A stretch of DNA of 64,000 nucleotides from Mesostigma viride. Lineage: Eukaryota; Streptophyta; Mesostigmatophyceae; Mesostigmatales; Mesostigmataceae. Under the pieces are notes generated by a model. It did not search any database. It had not been told where the DNA came from and worked only from the letters and a program-made list of their open reading frames with translations. Made by a program: the position numbers and the translations under genes. The DNA lies in NCBI GenBank assembly GCA_009746045.1, contig RPFO01000034.1:3513681-3577680 (forward strand). Reading direction: 5' to 3'. Shown here one piece after another: positions 1 to 11,141 of this stretch; the stretch's first letter is position 1; each line of letters starts with the position of its first letter.

Positions 1-270
1 CTGCGACCAACTCAGCCTGGCCGCCACCTCCTGACGTGGGCCGGGCCCAGTGATGTTAGACGCCGCAAGGCCCGCACCTTCAAAGAACAGCTAGTAGAGG
101 ACATGGGGGGCCTAGGCCTCTCCGTGATTTGGAAGAAGATGATGGACAAGGCCAAGTGGGCCCAGGTCATAGAGGACAACGAGCCCCCCCCTGTGGGGAA
201 GCGCCCGCGTGTGCAAACCCACGGGAGGCACGCCAGACAGCTCCCCTCGAGCAGCGTGATGCTGTTTAGA
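1..270 (+). pseudogene. LINE ORF2 C-terminal fragment (cut by window edge)
   Basis: Frame 1 is open from the first base to a TAG at 268-270. It reads as the extreme C-terminus of a non-LTR retrotransposon ORF2: GRHLLTWAG, then a K/R-rich helix with GLGLSVIWKKMMDKAKW, then a basic Pro-rich tail. This resembles the tail that follows the reverse transcriptase in many LINEs. The same 3' end occurs inverted at about 4855-5035, so it belongs to a dispersed family. Only the tail is visible, so completeness and activity cannot be judged. Confidence 0.5.
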
Positions 271-866
271 TAGATGTTGTAGTTAGTAATGCTGTTAGAT
301 AGATGTCGTAGGTAGCTGATGTAGATAGATTAGACCCACAACGGTACGAGCCGCGCCAAAATCTGCCCTCGTAAGCGGTACCCGAAAAGTGGCGCCAAAT
401 GCGATTTTTGGTGTGCGCGTGCACGAAAGTGACCGAATTCCGGGCGACAGGCATGGCGGTCTGGCAGGCGATGCTGAGCGTGTATAAAGGCAATATCAAG
501 GCTGAAATTTTACGATTATCCTCCTAAGGTGTTATTAGATCCACCACTGTTTTTTTTTCGCCATAAAATTTGCGGAATCGAACAGCATGTTGCGTCATTC
601 ATAGGTGGGTGCCTGAATGGTCGCAGATTTTCTCTCGACCCCACCTGACCGCAGCAAAAAATTTTCCCGATGAAGTGCGCCCTAAGATCGGGGTTTCCAT
701 CATAAACGATGCATTTTTTAATTCTAAAGACTTTGACCGAACGACTTTCTTCATTACCGCTGCAACTTTTTTTTCCTGAGCTACCGCATATTTCCGACCA
801 ATTTCAAGGCTGCGTCAGGCTTGGCAGACCCATACTTCGTATATATATGCGTTTGCCCCGAACGTC
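271..866. other. LINE 3' UTR, then unassigned sequence
   Basis: The first ~70 bases (repeated TAGATAGATGTxGTAG) match the inverted copy near 4870-4930 and are LINE 3' UTR. After about 345 I see no convincing gene or repeat. Confidence 0.35.
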
Positions 867-1454
867 ATGTTTAATGCAGGCTTTGTGGACTCTAAAGACG
901 CCCACGATGTTGGGGCTTTTATCAGCCTCTGGACATGTACAAACTGCGGTCAGCAGGTGAATGCCGGAACGAGTTCTGCGGCGGGGTGTGCGAAACAGAC
1001 ATCAAGCGCACGGCAGACATGGATACCTCCGAGCGGTATGTTCCCTTATTCAAATCTACGGGCCAATTCACTCCTTGTTGAATCCCTGACCTTGTCACGG
1101 ATGAATATGTTACCAGTTCCCCATCTCCGGAGTTTCTCTTTTGGTCATCTTCTTATCTTACGGGAGGTGCGTCATGAATCGTATAGCGAGCTACGGTTTC
1201 ATGGCGAGCCTTTTCTTCACATCAGCGACGTACAGGTTACCTTAGAGGCTAGGGATGTCAAGGAATTCTTCACACGGATATTAGGGAGGGTGCATGACGG
1301 ATTGCGGGCAAGATATTACGGGCTGGCTGGCAGCCTTGCAGCGCTATTGCCGCCGATGGCAATGATTTGCAGGCAGGGCTATGGATCACAAAGCTGTTGC
1401 TTTGCTCTAGTTGTACATGCTGCAATTTATTGGCATTGTGCTCACGGCAAGTAA
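867..1454 (+). CDS. unidentified 195-aa ORF
   Basis: An open frame of 195 codons with a CxxC pair near residue 23 (TCTNCGQQ) and no recognisable domain. No splice structure or homologous copy is visible in the window. It may be a degenerate transposon fragment or a chance ORF, and no function is proposed. Confidence 0.18.
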   Translation: MFNAGFVDSKDAHDVGAFISLWTCTNCGQQVNAGTSSAAGCAKQTSSARQTWIPPSGMFPYSNLRANSLLVESLTLSRMNMLPVPHLRSFSFGHLLILREVRHESYSELRFHGEPFLHISDVQVTLEARDVKEFFTRILGRVHDGLRARYYGLAGSLAALLPPMAMICRQGYGSQSCCFALVVHAAIYWHCAHGK

Positions 1455-1482
1455 TGTTGCATGACATGGTTGACCACGAAGA

Positions 1483-2812
1483 TTGATGGAAAACCTAGAA
1501 GCAATTGGTGGCTTTCTTGGATGCTCGATGGCTTCACATGCTTGTGAGTCCATAAAACCCACTGTATACGTGCCCACCATCTCTAAGCTGAAAGCATCTG
1601 CCTTCAACAAGCATCTTAAGACATGCATGCACATGAGAACTGTCATGGTTTGTGGAGAGGGTGGCATATTGCGTGAGAGTGGAGAGAGGACAGTGGCCGG
1701 GCTAGGCCAGCTACCTGTGCTGCCACACAGCCGGGCGGCAAACACTGATGCACAAGCTGCCTTACACGCCAGCACCCAAGCTGCCTTCACACCCCTGAAT
1801 GATGAGCAGAGGGCATCCTGGACGGCCGCATCCATGCAGTTCATGCAGTTCAGGCTGTGCGTGCTGGCCAAGGGCACGGGTAAATGAGCCAATGGCGGGC
1901 TATTATTACGCACGCTGCAACCAGCGCCAATGAAGCAACCCAAGCCTGCCCTCCTGACAGGTATGTGTGTTTTGTTTTCTCATGTCGTGTGCACAACCAG
2001 CAATCCTTTATTTCCCTATGATGCATGTTTGCGGAATTCTGGCAACCTGGCACATGGCCAAACTCCTCAATGTCAGGGGTGGGAGGGGTTGTTTGTCAAG
2101 TGGATAGACACACGCACATGCTCAACACCTCTTGCTCCAATGCCACTGCCACTCACCCAGAAACTCAGGCACAACCACGCACGATCGCTAAGCTGCTAGC
2201 CAGAATCGCAGTCCTCACCAAAGTGAGGGATGGGGCACCAGCTAGTTTGACAGTCTGGCTGAGGACGTGCAGGAGTTGAATGACATATCTGAAGCAAGTA
2301 GTCACGGATGGCTTGGAGAAACATGGTGAAGCATGCATGGGCATGCATCTCATGTTGACAAGGGCCAGAGCAAGAGCATGAGCACGATGCATGTGCCTAT
2401 GTAGAGGCCATTGGGCTTGCACTATCTGTTGAAGACAACTGCGGTATGGTGGCCAAGCGGCTCACCGGGGATGTGCAGTGGCTTCTTCATGCTAGGTATG
2501 ATGGCGGCCAAGTGCAGTCCTTTGGTGGCACATTTCAAGCCGGCAACCTCGAGGTAGCAACTGAGCAGTGTATGAGCTGTCTGGCTATGCACCACAGCGC
2601 TGGCTGAGGAGATCTAGTCCAACTTGGAAGCTGCGTTGCCAGCAACGTGGGCCCCTATAACAGAGACAGGGACATGGGGGCATCCATGGTGATGCAGAGG
2701 ACCATGTGTGGCAACCTTGGTCAGGCGGGCCGGTTGCCAAGGGATGTGCTGCTACCAAATCAAGGCGCACAAAACACATCGCAACCATGCCGACGGCCGA
2801 GATGCCTGGCAT
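1483..2812 (+). pseudogene. degenerate coding-like stretch
   Basis: Several short plus-strand frames follow one another: 1483-1887 (134 aa), 2107-2279, and an open stretch at about 2401-2607. They look like remnants of one decayed gene interrupted by stops and shifts. No motif is diagnostic. From 2813 to about 3125 I see nothing. Confidence 0.2.
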
Positions 2813-3129
2813 GATTAGATTATTACATTGCCAAGCTGAGTTTGCGGCTACCGTGCGTGCTGTGGGTTTGAACTGATCATGCTAGCCAACGTGACAGTTG
2901 GCAGTTCTTATGTCTAACAAGCCCCTACTTGAAAATTGCCTTAGCATGGCCGTATGCACATATATACAACCATGTCTAGCCACTGTTCATGTTCATATAT
3001 CTTTGTCTATGTGTCACAAAAGTTGTGTTATATTATCTGTGCAAGGTCTGAACAGTTAGCAACACAGTTGGTGGGAGTTGGCCATACCGTTACTAAAGAA
3101 CTTTGCATCCAAGGTTGAGTGATTAGCTG

Positions 3130-4005
3130 GAAACTGGCAGGTGTTGCATGGACCAGTGAACCCAATGACACTTGATGGACCTGAAGTTTTGTGCAATGTC
3201 TGAAATGACATGATGATTAACATGGGCGCTTGTTTTCAGCCTCACCTGAGCACATCTTGCATGGGAAACTGCAAGAAATGTGGCGGAAATGCAAAAAACG
3301 CACATTTTTGCTCACATTTGCTAGCGAGCTGTCAATGAATGAAGTACAACAGACCTGGATTTTTGTGCAATGTCTACAATGATGATATTTAATATGCTTG
3401 CAAGTTTCCAGCCCCAACTGAGCACATCTTGTATGAAAACTGTCATGAAATGTGTGAAAAAAACGCGAAAAACGCGCATTTTTGCTAGCATTTGGTGGCA
3501 TTTTGTTACCAAATACAGTACGATGGATCTGATTTTTTGTGCCATGTCTACATTTATGATGTGTAACGTGATTGCAAATTTCCAGCCTCGACTGAACACA
3601 TCTTCATGGAAACTGCTATGAGATGTGGTGAAACGGTGCGTTTTTGCTAGCATTTGGTGGCAGTTTGTCACCAAATGAGGTCAGATGACCATGGGACATG
3701 GTGCACAGTTGGTAGACATGAGCATAAGCCTACATGCAAACAGCCAGGTCAGGAGCTCTTTATTTGCATATCAAATGGTATTTGTTTGTATTAAAATCTG
3801 GAAAGTTGCTAAAAATAGACATGCCAAAAATAGACCAACCGATGTCGGAAAATTCTGGAAAGTCAAATTCCTTTTACTGGTGTCATGGACATGCTGCCTA
3901 CCAATATCTAGCATGTTTGGACTCAATGTGCTCCATGTACCTAGGGCTTATAAGGGCATTTTTTGGCACTTTCATACCGTTGTGCCGGTAGGACTGTTTG
4001 CACCC
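3130..4005 (+). repeat. dispersed element with three ~175-bp tandem units (copy A)
   Basis: Three imperfect tandem units begin near 3179, 3354 and 3527. Each carries TTTTGTGCAATGTCT, a TTTCCAGCCTC-like segment, an ACATCTT block and TTTTTGCTAGCATTTG. A unique tail with a poly-purine TAAAATCTGGAAA motif runs to about 4000. The whole structure recurs in inverted orientation at 27525-28360, so this is one mobile or dispersed family. Class unknown; the overlapping ORFs are shadows of the repeat. Confidence 0.55.
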
Positions 4006-4007
4006 AT

Positions 4008-4775
4008 TAAAAAATTAAATTAAATTATAACATGTCTCCGTTGGGAGATCATGTAGCACATATTCCAGGTTGGATGGGTGGTGTGGAGGAAGCCGCGTAA
4101 TCGAACTAACCTAACTCTAAGCTATATCTAGTCTAGAAAAGCCTATCTACGCTACTCATCAAAACGGCTCCTCCTCTTGGGGGGAGGCGGCTTGCCCACA
4201 GGGGCTGGCGTGTGCGCCTTGACAATCTTCTTCCACCGCGTCTTGTCCTGCATGGCAGTCCAAAGACGGGAGAGAGAGTGGATGCGGTACTCAAACTGGG
4301 CTGGGACCACTAGGTCGTCCAGCAACATCTGGGTATAGGTCATGGCATGTTTCCCTACCTTTTTAGGAATGTTCTTGGGGCCAGGCCATGCAGGTCAAAA
4401 TATGCCGCCCTGGTTGGCCGAGCCGCTGGGGCCCGGCCAGACCAAGGGCGGTGTCGACCTGGCTGGTGCGAGCAAGATGTCCTACAAATGCTATCCTACG
4501 CTGCCTAATCTCATCCGAAATACGGGGCATACCGTGATACAAAGACTCTAATGACCTACGCTGAGAAAACCCTACATTCAGGACCTGTCGGAGCATCCGG
4601 GTTACCGTGCCGTCTAGCTTGGCTGCCAGTGTTGCCGTGAGTGTCCATGCCTCGGCGCCATACGTGAGCACCGTGAGGACGAGGACCTTGAAGAGCATGC
4701 GCTTGCGGTGCTCGTCCAGGCCCTTGGAGCGCCAGTAGGTGTTGAGCGAACGGAGCTTGGCCCAGGAGAGGCCGA
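4008..4775 (-). pseudogene. LINE 3' fragment with ORF2 C-terminus
   Basis: The minus-strand frame 4698-4363 reads as the post-RT region of a non-LTR retrotransposon: VLTYGAEAWTL, R-MLR-x2-LNV, SLESLYHGMPRISDEIRQRR, then VGHLAR. Upstream in-frame codons reach about 4775. A frame shift near 4345 leads to a second frame (4343-4152) ending in a basic tail. The 3' UTR carries a CTCCGTTGGGAG hairpin and a TTTAATTTAA tail at 4008-4040. The copy is 5'-truncated, as is common for LINEs. Confidence 0.65.
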
Positions 4776-4780
4776 TTAAT

Positions 4781-5140
4781 GAATTAATTAATTAGACTCG
4801 TGCTCCCGTTGGGGAGTCACGGAGCATTAACCCCGATGGATGGATGGATGGGTGCAAACAGTCCTACCGGTCTAATCTATCTACATCGGCTACATACTAC
4901 ATCTATCTAACAGCATTCTAACTACAACATCTATCTAGGCAGCCGCACGCTGCCCTAGGGGAGCTATCTGGCGTGCCTCCCACGGGATTGCACACGCGGG
5001 CGCTTCCCCACTGGGGGGGGCTCGTTGTGTGAGAGGCCGATGCGGGTGGTTTGCACCCATCCATCCATCCATCCATCCATCGGGGTTAATGCTCCGTGAC
5101 TCCCCAACGGGAGCACGAGTCTAATTAATTAATTATTTAA
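4781..5140. repeat. two LINE 3' ends in tail-to-tail inverted arrangement
   Basis: At 4781-5035 a minus-oriented LINE end begins with an ATTAATTAATT tail and a CTCCCGTTGGGGAG hairpin, then a short GATG run, then the same C-terminal coding tail seen at 1-270. At 5045-5140 the same UTR (GATG run, hairpin, AATTAATTAATT) appears in the opposite orientation. Confidence 0.55.
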
Positions 5141-5144
5141 TTAA

Positions 5145-5867
5145 AATGCTACATGATCTCCCAACGGAGGCATTAAAATTAAATTAAATTATAACATGTT
5201 AAGTCAAGTCCGATGTTTTTTGCAACGTCACCCACATCTGTTCGGTGCTGCCCCTTGGCACAAGCTCTACAAACAGGTCGTGGACCGACTGGATCGCATA
5301 GTATCTCCGCACATCTGAACCCTGTGATGCCAGATCTCCTTTGCGGCCGTTCCGAGCTTGGCACTGGATTCGTTGTACACATCGTCGCGTCGCTGCAGCA
5401 ACACGATGTTTTCTGGCATCCGCGGGCTTTTGGTTCCCGCCGCACATTTGAAAGTGCTGTCCTCCGGCTTTTTGCCTTTGCACCGTGTGCAGTTCTTGGA
5501 CGTTTGGAATCATGGCATGGCTAACGTGATGACTGACTAGCTACCTTTTCAGTGGTTTTCCATTTGCGGGTATTTCCTCGTAAATGGTGGGAGAGCGATC
5601 GCAGCAATGGTGCTCACCACTAGACACTCCCGGCCAGTTAGGCTCGAAACACACGCCCTGATCAAGCATGCTGTTTCCGGCCCCACCGTCTAGGTCATCT
5701 AGTCGCTCTACACGTAAGCCAGCCATAATTTCAATGCACAAGGATACACATTTCCATCACCATTCATCTTCATCATCCTGAACGACTCGAACACGCGGAC
5801 AAGATAACGGCAGGCTCGAGCTACCATGGTCCGGATTCTCCCGATTTCTGGCCTGCGCTGGTTGTCT
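5145..5867 (-). repeat. dispersed repeat with ORF fragments, inverted copy at 23.8 kb
   Basis: A minus-strand segment containing overlapping open fragments (5513-5199, 5741-5541). The part from about 5420 to 5867 is nearly identical, inverted, to 23795-24232. A frame with CxxC and CRAC-like Cys pairs (5445-5179) hints at a degenerate transposon protein, but I cannot name the family. Its right end carries the 'TGGCCTGCGCTGGTTGTC' motif that recurs across 22.8-27.2 kb. Confidence 0.45.
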
Positions 5868-6120
5868 CCTTGATAACATGCCTCCGTTGGGAGATCATGT
5901 AGCACATATTCCATGATGGATGGGGTGGAGGAAGCCGCGTAATTGAACTATCCTAACTCTAAGCTATCTAGTAGACTAGAAAATCCTAACTACACTACTC
6001 ATCAAAACGCCGCCTCCCGGGAGGGGGCTTGCCCACAGGGTCGGGCGTGTGCGCCTTGACAATCCTCTTCCACCGCGTCTTGTCCTGCATGGCAGTCCAA
6101 AGACGGGAGAGAGTGTGGAT
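5868..6120 (-). repeat. LINE 3' end fragment
   Basis: The same family as 4008-4340: the CTCCGTTGGGAG hairpin at the 3' end followed (on minus) by the C-terminal coding remnant. It abuts another copy at 6121. Confidence 0.55.
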
Positions 6121-6690
6121 TAAATTAAATTAAATTAAATTATAACATGCCTCCGTGGGGAGGTCATGTAGCACATATTTCATGATGGATGGGGTGGAGG
6201 AAGCCGCGTGATCGAACTATCCTAACTCTATCTAGAAAATCCTAACTGCACTACTCATCAAAACGCCTCCTCCGCTTGGGGGGAGGTGGCTTGCCCACAG
6301 GGTCGGGCGTGTGCGCCTTGACAATCTTCTTCCACCGCGTCTTGTCCTGCATGGCAGTCCAAAGATGGGAGAGAGAGTGGATGCGGTGCGCAAACTGGGC
6401 TGGGACCACGAGGTCGTCCAGCAGCATCTGAACGTAGTTGGTGACAGGTTTCCCTACCCTTTTGGGAATGTCCTTGGGGCCAGGCCAGGTCAGAATGTGC
6501 CGCCCTGGCTGTCCAAGCCGCTGGGGGCCGGCCAGACCAAGGGTGGTGTCGACCTGGCTGGTGCGGGCAAGGTGTCCTACAAATGCTATCCTACGCTGTC
6601 TAATCTCGCTGGGCTGGGACCACTAGGTCGTCCAGCAACATCTGGATGTAGGTCGTGACAGGTTGGCATGTTATAATTTAATTTAATTTA
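6121..6690 (-). repeat. LINE 3' end fragments, chimeric
   Basis: A TAAATTAAAT tail and CTCCGTGGGGAG hairpin start a minus-oriented LINE remnant with the coding tail to about 6600. Bases 6600-6690 repeat part of it and finish with a TTATAATTTAATTTAA tail in the opposite orientation, so at least two insertions or a rearrangement are fused here. Confidence 0.5.
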
Positions 6691-7286
6691 AATAGCCCAG
6701 AATGTATGAATATTCTGATGTATGAATATGTATGAATTGGCCAATGGCTAGCAATACCATTTACAAGTGGATAGTTGCCAAAGTTTCGATGGTAGGCTTC
6801 AACACACATACGTTTTATTCATCAAATCAAGAGGATGAGATCTTCATCCTTGGACCAATTTCACCTAGGTGCGCTACCGAGCTACTACGCTGGTAAGCAG
6901 GCGCGCCAACTTAAGCGCCGACCTTCCAGAGACTCAAAACGACAATCAAAAGATTCTGTCTGACGACTAGGGCCGACCCGGCCCCTAGAAGATCGTGTAC
7001 TTCAACCTAGGCCCAAAATAATTAGTCCGAATCGTGAACACAAACTATCATCATTTCACACAGAAGTCCCGAACTAAGGACCAATTCGCAAGTAAGTCCC
7101 GAAATGAGTCCTACAGTCCTCCCCCTACGAAAGCAAGCCAAAAGCACAATAATTGAGCCCTTTGCAGCGCCCATTCAAAGGCGTGGGGCCCAACAAACAA
7201 GAGCAGTATTAAAGCCTGGAAAACAAGCGCAGCTTCACCCGCTAGAAAAAAAATTCAGGCAGGGTAAACCCTAACTATGTCACAGC
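6691..7286. other. intergenic, 3' flank of the lectin gene
   Basis: AT-rich sequence without a supportable ORF or recognisable repeat. It contains the 3' flank and probably the polyadenylation region of the minus-strand lectin/vWD gene ending at 7287. I see no clear poly(A) signal. Confidence 0.3.
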
Positions 7287-10200
7287 CTACAGCTGGTTGT
7301 ACTTGGAGAAACGCCAGTTTGTTGCGAAAATGGAGGCAGTTTCATAGTCTTCAGCTTGGCCCTCCAAGGCGACGCCATCCTTCTTGACAGTTGCCAGGGT
7401 CTGCCCCAGCACACCGTGGACTGCCTGGGGCCCATGGAACTCCTTCACTTGGAAGTTCTGTAGCAGAAATGGGCATGATGCACGTATAGAAGGCAGTCAG
7501 CACTACTCAGTAGGGCGCTATCAACCTTACACATATGTTACACCGACTTACATACCACTGGTCAGTATAACACAACATACTTGGCAGAAGGCGGAACAAC
7601 AGACTGTTTACTAGGGTTGGGTCCACGCTGGATTTTTGGCAGCGAGTACGAGTACCGAGTACTACTCAGGCTAAAAAAAGTCGGCGAGTACGAGTACCGA
7701 GTACTACTCGGGCTCAGAAAAACTTGGCGAGTACGAGTACCGAGTACTACTCAGGCTCAAAAAAGTAGGCGAGTACAAGTAGCGAGTAGTACTCGAGCTC
7801 AAAAAAGTAGGCGAGTACGAGTAACGAGTAGTACTCAGGCTAAAAAAAGTCGGCGAGTACGAGTACCGAGTACTACTCAGGCTAAAAAAAGTCGGCGAGT
7901 ACGAGTACCGAGTAGTACTCGAGTACTACTCGAGTACCTGCGATACTATTGGCTGATATAATTTCCCTAAAATTTACAAAAAAAACTATGAAGTAACGGG
8001 CCAAATATATATATACTTTCTGAAAATAACAATACTTTATGAAAAGAGACAACAAATAAATAATAATGCTCAACAGCCTTGCAAGTCCGACATGATGACA
8101 AGAAGAGAATGATGGCGGCGGTAGCCGTGGGCAGGGCAGTGGGTGGCATTTTTCCTTTCCGAGCCGGCTGCGAACTTGTGAGGCCGGGCCAGCCAGTGTC
8201 GACCCGTGTCGAATGTCTCGCTATTCATGACAACCATGATGATTGTCCTCAGAACATGAGTACTACTCGACCATCTCAGGTTCATGAGTACTACTCGTGT
8301 ACTACTCGAGTATCTGATACTTTCACGAGTACGAGTAGTGAGTAGTACTCGAGCTCAAAAAAGTCGGCGAGTACGAGTACCGAGTACTACTCAGGCTAAA
8401 AAAAGTCGGCGAGTACGAGTACCGAGTACTACTCAGGCTAAAAAAAGTCGGCGAGTACGAGTACCGAGTACTACTCGGGCTAAAAAAAGTCGGCGAGTAC
8501 GAGTACCGAGTACTACTCGAGCTCCAAAAAAATGGCGAGTACCGAGTAGTGAGTAGTACTCACTACTCGGTACTCGCCTTTTCTACTCGTGGACTTAGTA
8601 CTCGTGGACCCAACCCTACTGTTTACCACTCCTTGCTACATGCCTTCACTGTGTGTGCGTCTAAAGCATTATCTGAGCGGCGAGACTAGCGTTATGGCGG
8701 CTTGCCACTCATATGAGGAACATCACAATCATGGTGGTCATCTTTCTGCAAGGACAACAGCGAGGTGAGTAGCAAAGCCAACGTGACATCCAGCGCAACC
8801 ATGATTGATGGTGCATGTGGTACCAATTAGCACGGGGATTGGCCACAGCCAAGGGGCAAGTGACCTGCAGAGAAGTCGCGAGTGAAAGGAAATATGTCCG
8901 AGGCAATCCAACCATTAAAGCAGAATCTAAAGCCATGGATCCACCTGCCTACTGTCACCCCATTAAGCACCCAACCGCAAACCCTTTCGACCCTTTCCAT
9001 GTAAACCTTTCGTGGAGGTGCCACGAGGACTACTGATGTAGAGACTAGGGAGAGTCTGAATCAGCAGGGAGTCATGATTCGTTGCATCGAGCTCACCAGG
9101 AAGTTTGCTCCGGGCCCCTTGCCAGTCTCCCACCACGCGGCGCGCACCACCTCCACCTCGAGCGTGGCCAGCTGGGGGATGAGCACGCGCACACGGTTCT
9201 TCACGCGCGAGACGACCAGGCCATCGGGTGAGGAGTGCGTGAGCGAATTGGCAAAGGGGTCCAGCCGCTCCTGCATGGCCGGTCCCCGCAAAAGGGGGGG
9301 AGCGTGGGTGGCACCATCGCCATGGAGTGCAAACGCAAGCAAAAACACATGTAAGCACACGAACGCAAGCACAGACGTAATCCTGGCACGCAACAGCCAG
9401 CAACATGTGCTTCCAGCACAGATCTTTGTCAGGGTCACTGGTTTGAGGGCAAACACGAGCACGGATCCCCAGCAGGCATATTCCCAGTGGTGCCGGCCTA
9501 GGTGGCTGTGGGCAGGCCAGCTGCCCTTATCATGCACACACCTGGCCATCCGCGTCGCGTGCACCTGTGGAGCTGGCCTAAGCAAACATGCAGCTGAGTT
9601 TTGTCGATGCTGAAGGGCATCACCGCGATGCTCACTTGCAGGCAATGCCACTGCTGGGGCAGCATCGGCACTCCATCAACACACTCACATGTGATGGGGC
9701 ACGCATGTGCTGCATTGTCAACTGTAACGTAGCATGCACTCACTCACCTCGTCAAAGGTGATGGATCCGTGCGAGACCGTGTAGGGCGTGCCCGCAGGCG
9801 ACTGCGCGGAGATGAGCACGCGGTGGCCCTTGTACACCACGGCCAGCTGGTCCATCCACGTGCGTGTGTCGTTGCTCTTGCCGCTGGCGTCCGCCGCAAC
9901 AGGCACCAGCGCGCCGCCGGGCCCCATCATGCGCACGTTGACGGCCAGGTCGCGCGACGAGAGGACGCAGTAGGTCCTGCCGGCCTCGCCCATGAAGTCA
10001 AAGGGGACGCCCGCCTGGGTGACAAAGTGGGGGTCCGATCGGGCGGATGCCACGATGTAGCTAATGATCTGCACCAGGTCAGCAAGGGTCTCAAACCCGG
10101 TGAGTTGCTCAAACACCGCCTCGAGGAGATCGAGGAACGACGTGCCCTGCAGCAACGCGAGGATGGTGTCACGCTCTTGCGGAGTCCCCGAGTAGATGCG

Positions 10201-11141
10201 GATGACCACGTCAAACTCAGCCTGTGAGAGCTGCAGCAGCGAGCGGCGGCGGCGCCCACTCTCCGAGACAGCCACCGAGACGCACCCCGTGGCGGCGCCC
10301 AAGAAAGACTCGATTGCAAACGTGAGGTTGTCAGGGTTGACGTTGGCGAGGCAGCCAAATGAGGCAAATACGGCAGAGTGCTCGATGACAAAGCTGTTGA
10401 CGGCGGCGCAGTCAGCCACGTCGAGATCGGTGTCAAAGGAGGAGAGTGTGCAGACTGGAGGAGTGCACGTACGGCCAAGGAGGGACGGAAGGGGGCAAGG
10501 GGAGGCACGGGGCCGCAAACACACCACAGTCATGACGAGAGAAGAAAGGTCGCCAACCCCTGCCATGCAAAGGTAACTGATCATGGATGGCACCGGCAGA
10601 TGCGGAAGGCCGGTCAACACAGGCGACTGGCCGCGCCGAGCAGCATGCTTATCCAACGTCAGAATGGGGAACGGTCTGATTCATAGAAATGAAAAACATG
10701 CCAGGAGATGTCCACCGAGACCTGAATCTGAGCACCAAGCTCTTGCACCTGTGCCCACGCACGGCATTTCCTGGGTCCCATCCATGGCCTTGATACTTGT
10801 GCAAATCACAGCATGGCCTAGTTTGTGGTGGCCACACCCCTCCATCCCACACTCGCACTCACCAGGCGCAACGGTCACGTCGAACTCGCACACGTCGAAC
10901 AAAGCTTGGTCATCGTAAAGGGTGCAATAAACAGGCTGGTTTTCCCCCAAAGGGAGTGTCATCCGCAGTTGGTCGTTATCATAGACGGAATCACCCGAGG
11001 GCGCAGTGCACTTGAGCATGTAATCATCGTCGCCAGTGGAGCCGTTCACGTAGAAGGAGCCCAGCTGGATGGTTGTCTCGTTGCCAATGATGCGCACGAG
11101 AATGGAGTCCGGGCAGGTGAGGTTCATGTCCTGGCGCTCAA
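7287..11141 (-). CDS. lectin gene exons 7-10: Cys exon and vWD-like C-terminal region
   Basis: Exon 7 (11141-10863) carries CPDSILVRIIGN and an N-glycosylation site (NGS). Exon 8 (10454-9748) has paired Cys, GRRRRSLLQ, and the start of a vWD-like domain (SDPHFVTQAG, FDFMGEAGRTYC). Exon 9 (9270-9097) continues its beta strands (SRVKNRVRVLIPQ). Exon 10 (7457-7287) supplies HGVLGQT, a hallmark of the family, then TAG. Junctions 8/9 and 9/10 are phase 0, unlike the phase-1 junctions upstream. Confidence 0.7.

Noticed and set aside
7640-8560. CRISPR-like spaced repeats
   Set aside because: Units are contiguous 42-bp tandem repeats without unique spacers, bounded by hAT-type TIRs in a eukaryotic intron.
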